Below, piece after piece: positions 17,099 to 29,062 of a stretch of 64,000 bases of DNA; the first letter of the stretch is position 1, and every line of letters begins with the position of its first letter. The position numbers were made by a program, and so were the translations under genes. The notes beneath the pieces are model-generated. The model was not told where the DNA came from and made no database searches. It saw only the letters and a program-made list of their open reading frames with translations. Where the stretch lies: the NCBI RefSeq assembly GCF_002023715.1, contig NZ_MAHX01000018.1, positions 1 through 64,000 on the forward strand. The letters run 5' to 3'. The stretch is from Elizabethkingia occulta (lineage in GTDB: Bacteria; Bacteroidota; Bacteroidia; Flavobacteriales; Weeksellaceae).

Positions 17099-18643
17099 AT
17101 GGCAGATTTGCAAAAAGATTTTCTTTTCGTACTGATAAAGTCACTTTCTACATCAGAAAAAAGACAATTTAAGCTTTATGTTAACCGTTTAGGAATAAAT
17201 GTAGATGCTAAATTTCTTCTCTTATTTTCCGAAATGGAAAAAATGAAAGAATATGATGAAGACATCATCATTTCAAAAAAAATATCTACCAAACAGCAGC
17301 TTTCTAATCTTAAAGCACACTTGTACAAACAAATATTGGTGAGCCTTCGCATGAATCCAAGTCTTCAGAACAACAGAATACAACTGCGGGAGCAACTGGA
17401 TTTTGCCACCATTCTTTATCAGAAAGGTCTCCACCGCCAGGCACTGAAGATATTGGATAAAGCCAAACAAACCGCTATGGATCTTGATGAAAAAACACTA
17501 GCCATAGATATTATAGATCTGGAAAAAGTTATAGAATCCCAATATATTACACGAAGTATAGAAGGACGTGCTGATGAACTTATTGCTCAGTCCCATGAAC
17601 TTAGTATTCAGAATTCATATTCCACAGAACTCTCCAATCTATCACTGAAGCTGTACAGTGAAATGCTAAAAAACGGTTATGCTCAGAATGACACCGACAA
17701 GGAAAGTATTATCCATCAGTTTAATGAGCAAATACGGAAAATAAGTTTTTCTAAATTAAATTTCAGGGAAAAATTGTGGTTCTATAAAGCCCATGTATGG
17801 AAACATCTTTTGCTTCAGGATTATAAACATGCCTATAAGTATTCTCAGAAATGGGTGGAATTATTCTATGAAAATCCTGAAATGATAAGTAACCACCCGG
17901 TATGGTATATTAAAGGCAATACTAATCTGATGAAGATTCTTTTCCTGAATGGGCAGGTAAATAAACTGGAAGGCTGGTTTGAAAAATTTAGAGAAACAAC
18001 CAACTCGGGGTATTTTACTACTAATGAAAACCTGCAGTCTCTTACTTTTCTGAATGTTTATAATACTCAAATGAATATTCATTTTATAAAAGGAGAGTTT
18101 TTCATTGGTACCAAACTTATTCCCGAAGTCGAACTGAAGATGGAAAAATTCCGGGATAAGATAGATGACCATCATCTTCTTATACTATATCTGAAAATTG
18201 CAGCCCTCTACTTTGGTTCTAAAAAATATAAAGAGACTATAGAATACGGGCAAAGAATTCTTCAGGCCAAAGGGTTCAGCATACAGGAAGATTTGGCATT
18301 TCATACAAGAGTATTGATTCTAATGGCAAAATACGAGTCCGGAATGGATGAGGATTACGATGAATTTGCAAAACAAACCCATCGTTTTGTATCTAAAATG
18401 AAAAATGCAAGTGAAATTCACTTTAGTATCAGTGAGTTTTTCCAGAAACTAAATGAAGTTTTCTTTTCAGAGCAGGAGAAAATTTTCATGGAATTTTATA
18501 ACACCCTTAACATATACAACCAGAACCCTTTCCATAAGCGTACTTTGGTATATATTGACATTCAGAGTTGGGCAGAAGCCAAAGCTACACACATAGATGT
18601 TGTAGAAATTATCAGACAAAAAGTAAAGAATAGAAAACTGTAG
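17099..18643 (+). CDS. Alpha-helical repeat protein of unknown function
   Basis: A 514-residue soluble protein, almost entirely helical, with no signal peptide. The central part (residues about 95-430) has TPR-like helical hairpins, for example LYQKGLHRQALKILDKAKQ and YLKIAALYFGSKKYKETIEYGQ. Similar proteins of about 500 residues are common unnamed proteins in Flavobacteriia. It stands alone between the divergent leu operon and thrS. It probably acts as a cytoplasmic scaffold or regulator; no catalytic motif was recognised. Confidence 0.8.
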   Translation: MADLQKDFLFVLIKSLSTSEKRQFKLYVNRLGINVDAKFLLLFSEMEKMKEYDEDIIISKKISTKQQLSNLKAHLYKQILVSLRMNPSLQNNRIQLREQLDFATILYQKGLHRQALKILDKAKQTAMDLDEKTLAIDIIDLEKVIESQYITRSIEGRADELIAQSHELSIQNSYSTELSNLSLKLYSEMLKNGYAQNDTDKESIIHQFNEQIRKISFSKLNFREKLWFYKAHVWKHLLLQDYKHAYKYSQKWVELFYENPEMISNHPVWYIKGNTNLMKILFLNGQVNKLEGWFEKFRETTNSGYFTTNENLQSLTFLNVYNTQMNIHFIKGEFFIGTKLIPEVELKMEKFRDKIDDHHLLILYLKIAALYFGSKKYKETIEYGQRILQAKGFSIQEDLAFHTRVLILMAKYESGMDEDYDEFAKQTHRFVSKMKNASEIHFSISEFFQKLNEVFFSEQEKIFMEFYNTLNIYNQNPFHKRTLVYIDIQSWAEAKATHIDVVEIIRQKVKNRKL

Positions 18644-18665
18644 CTGATTTTTTCTCATTTTTTTG

Positions 18666-18673
18666 TAATTTTG
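18666..18673 (+). promoter_or_regulatory. -7 box (TAnnTTTG) of the thrS-infC-rpmI-rplT operon
   Basis: TAATTTTG lies 16 bp before the thrS ATG. Confidence 0.5.
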
Positions 18674-18689
18674 CGTACATTTTTTTACT

Positions 18690-20621
18690 ATGATAAAGAT
18701 CACACTTCCGGACGGAAGCATTAAGGAATTCGAGGCAGCGGTAACTCCGCTACAGGTGGCGCAATCCATTAGTGAAGGATTGGCACGTAACACTATTTCG
18801 GCATTGGTAAACGGGACACAGACAGAAGTGACCACGCCAATAACGGAAGATGCCACGGTTCAGCTTTTTACCTGGAACGACGATATGGGTAAAAAAGCTT
18901 TCTGGCATTCCTCCGCTCACCTATTTGCTCAGGCAATATTGGAGATGTTTCCCCATGCTCACCTCACAATAGGCCCTCCAATTCAAAGCGGGTTTTATTA
19001 TGATGTTGATTTGGGTGATGATACTATTTCTGAAAAAGATTTTGCAGAAATAGAAAAAAGAATGCTGGACAATGCTAAGAAAAATTCACCATTCAAAATG
19101 TATCCTGTTTCCAAAGCCGAAGCATTGGAGATGTATAAAGACAATCCATATAAAACTGAATTGGTTGAAAATTTAACTGATGGCGAAATTACTTTCTGCT
19201 CTCATGACAATTTCACAGATTTGTGTCGTGGTGGTCACATCCCGGCAACAGGAATCGTCAAAGCAGTAAAAATACTTAATGTATCGGGTGCTTACTGGCG
19301 TGGTGATGAAAAAAACAAACAGCTAACTCGTGTCTACGGAATTACTTTCCCTAAACAGAAAGATTTAACAGAATATCTGGAGCGTCTGGAGGAAGCGAAG
19401 CGTCGTGACCATCGTAAACTAGGTAAAGAATTAGGAATTTTTGCTTTCTCAGAAAAGGTAGGTGCAGGTTTACCATTATGGTTACCAAAAGGAGCTGCTC
19501 TTAGAAAAAAACTGGAGAATTTCCTTTCTGCTGCACAGAAAAAGCAAGGATATGAGTTCGTTATCTCTCCGCATATCGGTCACAAAGACTTATATGTAAC
19601 TTCCGGTCACTGGGAGAAATACGGAGCAGATAGTTTCCAACCGATTAAAACGCCACACGAAGGAGAAGAGTTCTTATTAAAACCTATGAACTGTCCTCAT
19701 CACTGTGAGATTTACAAAGCACAGCAATGGTCTTATAAAGATCTTCCAAAGCGTTATGCTGAGTTTGGTACAGTTTACAGATATGAGCAAAGTGGAGAAC
19801 TTCACGGTTTAACCAGAGTTAGAGGATTTACTCAGGATGACGCTCACCTTTTCTGTACTCCGGATCAGTTATTAGAAGAATTCGAAAAAGTAATTGACTT
19901 AGTACTTTATGTTTTCTCTTCTTTAGGATTTGCTGATTTTACAGCTCAGGTTTCTTTAAGAGATAAAGAAAACAGAGAAAAATATATCGGTTCTGAGGAA
20001 AATTGGGAAAAGGCAGAACACGCCATTATAAATGCTGCTAATAAAAAAGGACTAAAAACTGTTATAGAATATGGTGAAGCTGCATTCTACGGACCCAAAC
20101 TAGACTTTATGGTGAAAGATGCATTAGGCAGAAGCTGGCAGCTCGGAACTATTCAGGTAGACTATAATTTACCTGAGCGTTTTGATCTTTGGTATACAGG
20201 TTCTGATAATGACAAGCACAGACCGGTAATGATTCACCGTGCTCCGTTTGGATCTATGGAAAGATTCATTGCAATACTTATAGAGAATACAGCCGGAGAT
20301 TTCCCGTTATGGCTTAGTCCTGAGCAATTTATCATTTTACCAATCAGCGAAAAATATGTAGATTATGCAAAAAAAGTTTCGCAATTGTTAGAAATTCACG
20401 ATATTTGCGGTCTGATTGACGAAAGGAATGAGAAAACGGGTAAAAAAATCCGTGATGCAGAACTTAAGAAAATCCCATATATGCTTGTTGTAGGCGAAAA
20501 TGAAGCTCAAGACGGAAGCGTTTCTGTAAGAAGAAGAGGCGAAGGAGATTTGGGTGTCATGTCAGTAGACGATTTCGTACTACACGTAAAGAAAGAAATA
20601 GCTAACCATTTAAATAAATAA
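18690..20621 (+). CDS. thrS: Threonyl-tRNA synthetase
   Basis: A 643-residue class II synthetase charging tRNA-Thr. Domain order is TGS (1-60), editing/SAD domain with the zinc-type [10 protein letters not shown] (near 72) and [11 protein letters not shown] (near 180), catalytic core with [13 protein letters not shown] and [21 protein letters not shown], motif 3 [11 protein letters not shown], and a C-terminal anticodon-binding domain. Length is typical. infC follows immediately, the usual thrS-infC-rpmI-rplT order. Confidence 0.98.
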   Translation: MIKITLPDGSIKEFEAAVTPLQVAQSISEGLARNTISALVNGTQTEVTTPITEDATVQLFTWNDDMGKKAFWHSSAHLFAQAILEMFPHAHLTIGPPIQSGFYYDVDLGDDTISEKDFAEIEKRMLDNAKKNSPFKMYPVSKAEALEMYKDNPYKTELVENLTDGEITFCSHDNFTDLCRGGHIPATGIVKAVKILNVSGAYWRGDEKNKQLTRVYGITFPKQKDLTEYLERLEEAKRRDHRKLGKELGIFAFSEKVGAGLPLWLPKGAALRKKLENFLSAAQKKQGYEFVISPHIGHKDLYVTSGHWEKYGADSFQPIKTPHEGEEFLLKPMNCPHHCEIYKAQQWSYKDLPKRYAEFGTVYRYEQSGELHGLTRVRGFTQDDAHLFCTPDQLLEEFEKVIDLVLYVFSSLGFADFTAQVSLRDKENREKYIGSEENWEKAEHAIINAANKKGLKTVIEYGEAAFYGPKLDFMVKDALGRSWQLGTIQVDYNLPERFDLWYTGSDNDKHRPVMIHRAPFGSMERFIAILIENTAGDFPLWLSPEQFIILPISEKYVDYAKKVSQLLEIHDICGLIDERNEKTGKKIRDAELKKIPYMLVVGENEAQDGSVSVRRRGEGDLGVMSVDDFVLHVKKEIANHLNK

Positions 20622-20658
20622 GACCATAGCACTAAGAAGACCAAACAACAGACCACCG

Positions 20659-21183
20659 ATGCGCAAAAAGGAAGATGCGCATATGATTAACGAAAATATC
20701 AAAGTGAGAGAAGTCCGCTTGGTGGGTGACAATGTAGAGCCGGGAGTATATCCAACTGCTGTTGCACGTAAAATGGCTGAAGAGCAGGAATTGGATCTTG
20801 TGGCAATCTCTGATAAAGCAGAGCCTTATATTTGTCGTATTTTGGACTATAAGAAATTCTTATATGAACAAAAGAAAAAACAAAAAGAACTAAAGGCTAA
20901 GCAAGTTAAAGTTGTTGTAAAGGAGATTCGTTTCGGCCCTCAGACTGATGATCACGATTACGAATTCAAGAAGAAACATGCTGAGAAATTCCTTGAAGAG
21001 GGAGCTAAGCTTAAGACTTACGTATTCTTCAAAGGGAGATCTATTATCTTCAAAGATCAAGGAGAAATCCTTCTTCTTAAACTTGCTCAGGAACTAGAGC
21101 ATGTTGGAAAGGTAGACCAGCTTCCTAAACTTGAAGGTAAAAGGATGATCATGATGATGAGTCCAAAGAAACCTGCAAAATAA
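20659..21183 (+). CDS. infC: Translation initiation factor IF-3
   Basis: A 174-residue protein from the first ATG, with the IF-3 N-domain ([16 protein letters not shown]), basic linker and C-domain ([20 protein letters not shown]). It binds the 30S subunit and monitors initiator tRNA and start codon. The given start is the first conventional ATG, but the frame is open upstream, and the codons from an ATA at 20626 read [10 protein letters not shown] directly before MRKKEDAH, which looks like the basic N-terminal extension of other Bacteroidota IF-3 proteins. The real start is therefore probably the ATA, 4 bp after the thrS stop, in keeping with the rare start codon (AUU) used for autoregulation of E. 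coli infC. Confidence 0.95.
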   Translation: MRKKEDAHMINENIKVREVRLVGDNVEPGVYPTAVARKMAEEQELDLVAISDKAEPYICRILDYKKFLYEQKKKQKELKAKQVKVVVKEIRFGPQTDDHDYEFKKKHAEKFLEEGAKLKTYVFFKGRSIIFKDQGEILLLKLAQELEHVGKVDQLPKLEGKRMIMMMSPKKPAK

Positions 21184-21184
21184 G

Positions 21185-21203
21185 TACAATGTACTACATT
21201 GTA
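21185..21203 (+). other. Inverted repeat upstream of rpmI
   Basis: TACAATGTA and TACATTGTA form a 9-bp inverted repeat around one base, just after the infC stop. The spacer to rpmI (97 bp) also repeats CTACATTG at 21232-21239. It may be an RNA hairpin or a protein site. Confidence 0.35.
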
Positions 21204-21280
21204 GCAATAATCATTGATAAATTATTATATAGCTACATTGATAAAAAGATATTGATAACAAAATATAAAAAAGCAAAACA

Positions 21281-21478
21281 ATGCCTAAATTAAAAACTAA
21301 ATCAGGAGCTAAGAAGCGTTTTGTTCTTACCGGTTCTGGAAAGATCAAAAGAAAGCACGCTTATAAAAGCCACATCTTGACTAAAAAAGAAACTAAGCAA
21401 AAGAGAAATCTTACGCAAACAGGTCTAGTTAGTGCAGTGGATACAAAAAGCGTACTTAGACAATTAGCAATCAAGTAG
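21281..21478 (+). CDS. rpmI: 50S ribosomal protein L35
   Basis: A 65-residue, very basic protein with the canonical L35 start [14 protein letters not shown] and the motif [13 protein letters not shown]. Third gene of the thrS-infC-rpmI-rplT cluster. Confidence 0.97.
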   Translation: MPKLKTKSGAKKRFVLTGSGKIKRKHAYKSHILTKKETKQKRNLTQTGLVSAVDTKSVLRQLAIK

Positions 21479-21538
21479 TTTTTATAAATCTAATATCGGT
21501 TTATAAGAATTCTAACAAATTCAAAACAAGTTAACCCT

Positions 21539-21582
21539 GAAGCGGAGCCCATTAAGAGTAATATAATGTTACCGCCCTCTTC
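21539..21582 (+). ncRNA. Candidate structured leader before rplT
   Basis: In an AT-rich spacer, a GC-richer island can fold: GAAG (21539-21542) with CTTC (21579-21582), and CGG (21543-21545) with CCG (21572-21574), leaving a bulge. Ribosomal protein L20 represses its own operon through mRNA structures in several bacteria, so position and shape suit an L20 site, but no known motif was recognised. Confidence 0.25.
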
Positions 21583-21600
21583 AAAAAAACAATTAAAATT

Positions 21601-21945
21601 ATGCCTAGATCAGTAAACGCGGTTGCCAGTAGAGCACGCAGAAAAAAAATCATGAAGCAGGCTAAAGGTTTTTTCGGTAGAAGAAAGAACGTTTGGACTG
21701 TAGCTAAAAACGCGGTAGAAAAAGCAATGCAATATGCTTACCGTGGTAGAAAAGAAAAGAAAAGAAATTTCCGTTCCCTATGGATTACCAGAATTAACGC
21801 TGGATGTAGAGAGCACGGTGTTTCTTACTCCAAATTTATGGGGGATCTTAAGAGAAACAACATCGAGCTTAACAGAAAAGTTCTTGCTGACTTAGCAATG
21901 AACCACCCTGAAGCTTTCAAAGCTGTTGTAGATCAAGTAAAATAA
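21601..21945 (+). CDS. rplT: 50S ribosomal protein L20
   Basis: A 114-residue basic protein with the L20 N-terminus [17 protein letters not shown], the [13 protein letters not shown]-like segment and [16 protein letters not shown]. It binds 23S rRNA early in 50S assembly. Last gene of its operon, followed by a strong terminator. Confidence 0.97.
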   Translation: MPRSVNAVASRARRKKIMKQAKGFFGRRKNVWTVAKNAVEKAMQYAYRGRKEKKRNFRSLWITRINAGCREHGVSYSKFMGDLKRNNIELNRKVLADLAMNHPEAFKAVVDQVK

Positions 21946-21971
21946 TTAATAATTTCTGTTATCAATATAGA

Positions 21972-22000
21972 AACTCCCGGTTTTTCTGGGAGTTTTTTTA
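21972..22000 (+). terminator. Terminator of the thrS-infC-rpmI-rplT operon
   Basis: A 7-bp stem (21972-21978 with 21988-21994) is followed by T-rich sequence. Confidence 0.85.
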
Positions 22001-22037
22001 TATATTTATGCCTTTAAAAACTAAGAAGAACTAATAA

Positions 22038-24342
<2,305 letters not shown>

Positions 24343-24345
24343 ACT

Positions 24346-25398
24346 ATGAACAACTACATTAAGATTTTACAGTCTTTTATATCTATAAAAGATGAAAATA
24401 AAGTGTCCATCATTCCTATTAATGATGGACACATTAATACTACATTGCGTGTAGATATTAATGACAACGATACGCAACAGTATATTTTACAGAAAATAAA
24501 TCATCATATCTTTCGTAAACCGGAAGTAATTATGCATTCTATAGATGTGGTAAATAAGCATCTTCAGTCGGCAGGATATGAATATGAAATTCTTGAAACT
24601 GTCCCAAATCTGGAGGGCGAATTTCTAACCATAGATGAGAACAAGGATTACTGGAGAATGACGAAATTTATTCCTAATACTTATTGTGTTACAAAAGTAA
24701 AAGACAGTGACCAAGCTTATGAAGCTGCGAAAACATTAAGTGTTTTTTATTCTAAAATTCTGAACCTTGATCCAAATCTGATCGAATCATCGATTCCGGG
24801 TTTTATAGACTTTGAAAAAAGAATTAACGATTACAAAATTTCTTTGGAAAAAGCTTCTGAGGAAAGAAAAAATCAAGCTTCTGAGGAAATAAACTTCGTT
24901 AACGAATACCTGGATCTTCCGGACCTATTCATCCAAAATCAGAAAAACGGAAGCTTTCCACTACGGATTGTACATGCTGATCCTAAGATCAGTAATATAC
25001 TCTTCGACAGTAATACTCATAAGGGTCGTAGTGTAATAGATCTAGATACACTAATGCCTGCAACCATTCTGTATGATTTTGGTGATATGGTAAGGTCGTA
25101 TACCAATCTAAAGGAAGAAGATGACCCTAATCCTGAGAATGTATTCAGTAGAGAATATTATGATGCTGTAAAAGAAGGTTTTCTTTCTAATACATCAGAT
25201 TCGCTGACAAATGCAGAGAGAGATAATCTGGATTATGCAGGTCAGGTGGTTGTATTTATACAGGCAGTACGCTTCTTAACTGATTTTTTAAATGGAGATA
25301 CCTATTACAAAACAAAGTATCCTACCCATAATCTGGACAGAACAAAAAACCAGATTAATCTATTAAAAGAATTACTTAAAATGAAACCAGCATCATAA
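24346..25398 (+). CDS. N-acetylhexosamine 1-kinase-like phosphotransferase (APH family, NahK-like)
   Basis: A 350-residue kinase-fold protein. N-terminal NDGHINTT and YILQKINHHIF, central HADPKISNILFD with catalytic Asp212, IDLDTLMPATILYDFGD with the metal-binding Asp, and C-terminal DFLNGDTYYKTKYPTHNLDR all match, from memory, the bifidobacterial N-acetylhexosamine 1-kinase NahK. The HNDTK of NahK is HADPK here, keeping the catalytic Asp. It would phosphorylate the anomeric carbon of free GalNAc or GlcNAc produced by the GH109 enzyme, giving the substrate of the neighbouring nucleotidyltransferase. Homoserine kinase-like or choline kinase-like activity is the alternative. Confidence 0.85.
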   Translation: MNNYIKILQSFISIKDENKVSIIPINDGHINTTLRVDINDNDTQQYILQKINHHIFRKPEVIMHSIDVVNKHLQSAGYEYEILETVPNLEGEFLTIDENKDYWRMTKFIPNTYCVTKVKDSDQAYEAAKTLSVFYSKILNLDPNLIESSIPGFIDFEKRINDYKISLEKASEERKNQASEEINFVNEYLDLPDLFIQNQKNGSFPLRIVHADPKISNILFDSNTHKGRSVIDLDTLMPATILYDFGDMVRSYTNLKEEDDPNPENVFSREYYDAVKEGFLSNTSDSLTNAERDNLDYAGQVVVFIQAVRFLTDFLNGDTYYKTKYPTHNLDRTKNQINLLKELLKMKPAS

Positions 25399-25412
25399 GC
25401 TGGTTTTTTTAT
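25384..25412 (+). terminator. Terminator of the GalNAc operon
   Basis: AAACCAGC (25384-25391) pairs with GCTGGTTT (25399-25406), followed by a T-run; the hairpin includes the stop codon of the kinase gene. Confidence 0.8.
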
Positions 25413-25521
25413 TTTCAATCAAAAACATCAACTTATCCTTTCACTTTTACCATTCATCAAATAAAGTTTAGTATCAATAGCCTTCTTCGTTGTTTTGCGT
25501 CAGATTTAAACAACATTTACA

Positions 25522-26118
25522 ATGAAACGACGAATTTTAGGACTCACTGTATTATTAGCATGTATTACCTGCTCTGTAGAAGTAAGCGCACAACAACAAC
25601 CTTCTATTTTCCATTTAGGTGTAAAAGGAGGCGGAAATTTCACTAAGGTATCTACATCATCAGGACTAACTGGAAAATACGATTATGGCTATCATCTGGG
25701 AGCTATGGCTCGGATTGATCTTGGTAGTTTATATGTGCAGGGTGAAGCCTTATATAATCAAAAAAGAACATCTTATGACACTGATAGCGAAGGTTCTCAA
25801 AAACTAAAATGGAAATCAATCGATATTCCTGTAGTAATAGGTTACAAAGTTATTAATGATAAAGACTATAATGTAAGAGTCTTTGCAGGAGGTGTATACA
25901 GTTACGCATTTAGTGATAACCTTTCGGCTTCTACAGCATTACAGGAAAGCTTTAAAAAATTTGACAAATCAAATATCGGAATTACCGGGGGTATTGGACT
26001 GGACTATAAAAACTTTACAATAGACCTGAGATACGAAACCGGACTTTCCAACATTAGCAAAGAATTCAAATCCAAACCTCATAGTTTCTCACTTGGTATT
26101 GGCTACTTCTTATTCTAA
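25522..26118 (+). CDS. Outer-membrane beta-barrel protein (porin family)
   Basis: A 198-residue protein with a signal peptide (MKRRILGLTVLLACITCSVEVSAQ, cleavage after SAQ) and about eight predicted amphipathic strands, beginning LGVKGGGNFTKVS and ending FSLGIGYFLF with a terminal aromatic. This is the OMP_b-brl_2 type of small barrel common in Bacteroidota. It is a single gene flanked by terminators. Function unknown. Confidence 0.85.
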   Translation: MKRRILGLTVLLACITCSVEVSAQQQPSIFHLGVKGGGNFTKVSTSSGLTGKYDYGYHLGAMARIDLGSLYVQGEALYNQKRTSYDTDSEGSQKLKWKSIDIPVVIGYKVINDKDYNVRVFAGGVYSYAFSDNLSASTALQESFKKFDKSNIGITGGIGLDYKNFTIDLRYETGLSNISKEFKSKPHSFSLGIGYFLF

Positions 26119-26138
26119 AAACTTAAATTATCTTTACC

Positions 26139-26176
26139 AATTAGAAACTACGGATTTGTAGTTTCTAATTTTTTAT
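26139..26176 (+). terminator. Terminator of the barrel gene
   Basis: A perfect 13-bp stem (26139-26151 with 26158-26170), 6-nt loop and a T-run. Confidence 0.85.
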
Positions 26177-26196
26177 AAACCTACTCTGTATTATTT

Positions 26197-27258
26197 ATGA
26201 CAAAACCTTTTGCTCTAAGGAAGTATATATTTACTATAATATTCTGGTTTGCTTTTGGCATTTTCCTCTGGCTAAATTTCCAGGCAACAGATGGAAAGCT
26301 TAATTCTTTTTTTCAGACCTGTGTTATTTTAATCAGCTCTTTTATTTTCACTCAATTTTTAACAATCAAACTTCTTCCTAAAGCTCTGAGAGCGAAAAAA
26401 ATGAAGTGGTTTCTTATACAGGCAATTCTAATTATTTTTTCACTCAGTATTATATTTGCTTTAGTTTTCACTTATATCCGTGTTGATAATGGTAATCCTT
26501 TGCCAGAAGATTTTTTAAATCAACTTCCTTTCTTGTGGAAAGGTTTCTATATGTCTATTCCCGCATCTCTTCTCATTAATGGTACAGCCTGCGGAATAAA
26601 ATTCTATCAGGAACATGGAAAAATAGAACGGGATCATATCCTTCTTCAACAGGCACACCTGGAAAATCAGTTAAAGTTATTACAGGATCAGATCAATCCA
26701 CATGTAATGTTCAACATTCTGAACCATATTCATATTCTTATGAAAAGCAATACTGAATTAGCTTCTTTTCTTTTATTAAAATTTTCAGATATACTTCGTT
26801 ACCAACTCTATCATTGCAATCAGAATTTGGTAGTATTAGACAAAGAAATTCAGTATCTACAGGATTTAGTAGAGGTAGAAAAACTAAGGTGGGGAAATGA
26901 ACTGAATGTAAAAGCAGAATGGCGGATCGAAAATAAAAAAGCACTTATTATACCTCTCCTTCTTGTTCCGTTTATTGAAAATGCTTTTAAATATGTATGC
27001 AGACTCCCAGGACAAACTGGCTATATAAATATTTTATGCAGAGAAAAAGAAGGTTTGCTTTCTTTTTATGTAGAGAACTCTTATTCGGATTTAGTGGTAA
27101 GCAGAAAGAAAGACGGAGCTCACGGAATTGGATTGCAAAATGTAAAAAAGCGATTAAAACTTCAGTATCCGGACACTCATGACCTTAAAATTGAATCAGA
27201 AGGAAACATCTATAAAGTATCCTTAAAACTAAAATTATCTAACGAAAATGACCAATAA
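26197..27258 (+). CDS. Sensor histidine kinase, LytS/YehU type
   Basis: A 353-residue membrane kinase with four predicted transmembrane helices (residues about 10-135), no large extracellular sensor, then the His_kinase domain with DQINPHVMFN (phospho-acceptor His169) and a C-terminal ATPase domain with PLLLVPFIENAFKY (N-box) and GAHGIGLQNVKKRL (G-box). It overlaps the LytTR regulator gene by 11 bp. The stimulus is unknown; the lack of a sensor domain suggests membrane signals. Confidence 0.92.
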   Translation: MTKPFALRKYIFTIIFWFAFGIFLWLNFQATDGKLNSFFQTCVILISSFIFTQFLTIKLLPKALRAKKMKWFLIQAILIIFSLSIIFALVFTYIRVDNGNPLPEDFLNQLPFLWKGFYMSIPASLLINGTACGIKFYQEHGKIERDHILLQQAHLENQLKLLQDQINPHVMFNILNHIHILMKSNTELASFLLLKFSDILRYQLYHCNQNLVVLDKEIQYLQDLVEVEKLRWGNELNVKAEWRIENKKALIIPLLLVPFIENAFKYVCRLPGQTGYINILCREKEGLLSFYVENSYSDLVVSRKKDGAHGIGLQNVKKRLKLQYPDTHDLKIESEGNIYKVSLKLKLSNENDQ

Positions 27259-27988
27259 TTATACCCTACCCAAAATGAAATGCCTGATTATAGATGATGA
27301 ACCATTGGCAAGGTTCCATCTTAAAGATATGGCAGATCAGATCGAATTCTTAGAGGTTATTGCTACTTGTGCAACAGCATTGGAAGCAAATACTAAAATA
27401 CAGGAAAACCAGATTGATCTTATTTTTCTGGATATCAATATGCCCTATTTAACCGGACTTGAATTTTTGGAACAACTGGAAAATCCACCATTATGTATTC
27501 TTACCACAGCTTATTCAGAATATGCGCTGGAAGGCTATAGATTACAAGTAGTTGATTATCTTCTGAAACCTATAACTTTTAATCGTTTTTATCAGGCTGT
27601 AAATAAAGCTCAGCAGCAATTTATTATGGCTGAAAAAATGAAAAAAAATGTTCAGCTGGAAGATCCTTTTTTATATGTTCGCCAGGGAGATACTTTTATA
27701 AAAGTTTCCTGGGTGGACATCCTTTATGTTGAAAGTATGCAGAACTATACTAAACTGCATTTTAAAGAAAAATCTATTGTAATCCATCAGACAATGAAAG
27801 CTATTGAAGAATCGCTTTCGACAGAGCATTTTTTCAGGATTCATAAATCGTTTTTAATTAATATCACTCACATAGAAATGATTTCCAGAGGACGCCTGTA
27901 TATTAATAAAACTGAGCTTCCTATATCCAGAACCCGTAAAGAAGAATTACTTAATCAGGTTGTCTATAAGAAGCTCATTAGTAAATAA
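27248..27988 (+). CDS. LytTR family response regulator
   Basis: A 246-residue regulator: receiver domain with CLIIDDEPLAR, phospho-acceptor Asp62 in LIFLDINMP, conserved Thr in LTTAYSEYALEG and Lys in VVDYLLKPI, then a LytTR DNA-binding domain (residues about 140-240) with YVESMQNYTKLHF and FFRIHKSFLIN. Met12 (27281, MKCLIIDDEP) is the more usual start for this family and would leave a 22-bp gap after the kinase instead of an overlap. It works with the adjacent kinase. Confidence 0.93.
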   Translation: MTNNYTLPKMKCLIIDDEPLARFHLKDMADQIEFLEVIATCATALEANTKIQENQIDLIFLDINMPYLTGLEFLEQLENPPLCILTTAYSEYALEGYRLQVVDYLLKPITFNRFYQAVNKAQQQFIMAEKMKKNVQLEDPFLYVRQGDTFIKVSWVDILYVESMQNYTKLHFKEKSIVIHQTMKAIEESLSTEHFFRIHKSFLINITHIEMISRGRLYINKTELPISRTRKEELLNQVVYKKLISK

Positions 27989-28008
27989 GAATCTGCCTAT
28001 GGCAGATT
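27989..28008. terminator. Hairpin between convergent genes
   Basis: GAATCTGCC pairs with GGCAGATTC around TAT, directly after the response regulator stop and spanning the end of the opposite gene. There is no T-run, so termination is uncertain. Confidence 0.4.
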
Positions 28009-28905
28009 CCAACGCAGCGCTACAGCTGTATAGAATGAGTTGGTAAAACTCGGATCTTTTTGTTTTTTCTCTTTAAAAAAGCTTTTCAGACTACGGTCAT
28101 TCTCACTAAAAGATCTTACAAGCACACTTCCGCCGGTAATACGCAGACTTAATGATTTTCCGATTTTTATTTCGGGTCTTAATCCTGCTGTTATCTGCTG
28201 ATAGCCTAATAGTATTGATTTATCTTCCTTTTTTCTCTCTACTACCATACCGTCTAATCCTACTACAGCTTTTAAAGCAAACATATCAGAGAACTGATAG
28301 CCAACAGTTGCTTCTTCCGGGAATTTTACGCTAACCTTAAATTTAGTACCTGTTTTCCAATCTAAATAAATGAAAGGCATAATCATCGGAACTCCGAAAG
28401 CTGTCGTTATTCCCGGTCCAAACCCAAAAGCCAGGTTAGGATTAAACTGCTTTATAAATACTACACCTCCCTGCCCCAGGATATCATTCTTGTCTACATT
28501 TTCCAAATCAGTATAGACACCAACAGTTCCCATAATCATCATGCTCCATTTCCCTCCTAAAGGCCTAATATGCTGCAATCCAATCTGAGCATTCAGCATT
28601 TGATCCGGAAATAGTTGTGCAGCATAGTCTTTATGGGACAACTTCGCATAAGAGCCACTTACTAATAGCGACCATGCTTTTACCTTTCCATCATCTGTTT
28701 TCTTCACAGACAAAGGAATACTAAGATTCATTTGTATTCGGCGAAAGTTACTTTTTGAATTGGTTTTTGTGCTGTCCTCCGGACGGATGTAATTGGAATA
28801 AGGTATGTATTCCGTTTTTAGTTCTCCGGATATTCCGGATTGTGCATTTGCCCAATAAAAAAATTGGGTCATACAATAAAAAGTAATCAAAAGACCTTTT
28901 CTCAT
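27997..28905 (-). CDS. DUF6268-like outer-membrane beta-barrel protein
   Basis: A 302-residue protein with a signal peptide (cleavage near WANAQS) and repeated amphipathic strands rich in aromatic and Gly residues, for example NPNLAFGFGPGITTAFG and MPFIYLDWKTGTKFKVS, closing with FYTAVALRWNLP. The pattern matches the DUF6268 barrel family as I remember it. It converges on the LytTR regulator. Substrate unknown. Confidence 0.75.
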   Translation of the reverse strand: MRKGLLITFYCMTQFFYWANAQSGISGELKTEYIPYSNYIRPEDSTKTNSKSNFRRIQMNLSIPLSVKKTDDGKVKAWSLLVSGSYAKLSHKDYAAQLFPDQMLNAQIGLQHIRPLGGKWSMMIMGTVGVYTDLENVDKNDILGQGGVVFIKQFNPNLAFGFGPGITTAFGVPMIMPFIYLDWKTGTKFKVSVKFPEEATVGYQFSDMFALKAVVGLDGMVVERKKEDKSILLGYQQITAGLRPEIKIGKSLSLRITGGSVLVRSFSENDRSLKSFFKEKKQKDPSFTNSFYTAVALRWNLP

Positions 28906-29003
28906 AGCTTAAATTTTTTGCAAAGAGAGGTCTTTGATAATCTGATACAAAAATTACTTGATTAATTGCATTTGGGTTATGACGAAATGATAACATAACC
29001 GGA

Positions 29004-29034
29004 CAAAAAAGATCAGAGAATGTTCTCTGATCTT
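29004..29034 (-). terminator. Terminator of the dGTPase gene
   Basis: A perfect 12-bp stem (29009-29020 with 29023-29034), followed on the minus strand by a run of T. Confidence 0.85.
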
Positions 29035-29062
29035 CTTACTTTAGTTATATTTCATTTAAAAA

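Noticed and set aside
18467-18856. A 129-codon minus-strand ORF across the thrS start.
   Set aside because: It covers the thrS promoter and N-terminal TGS domain and shows no family features.
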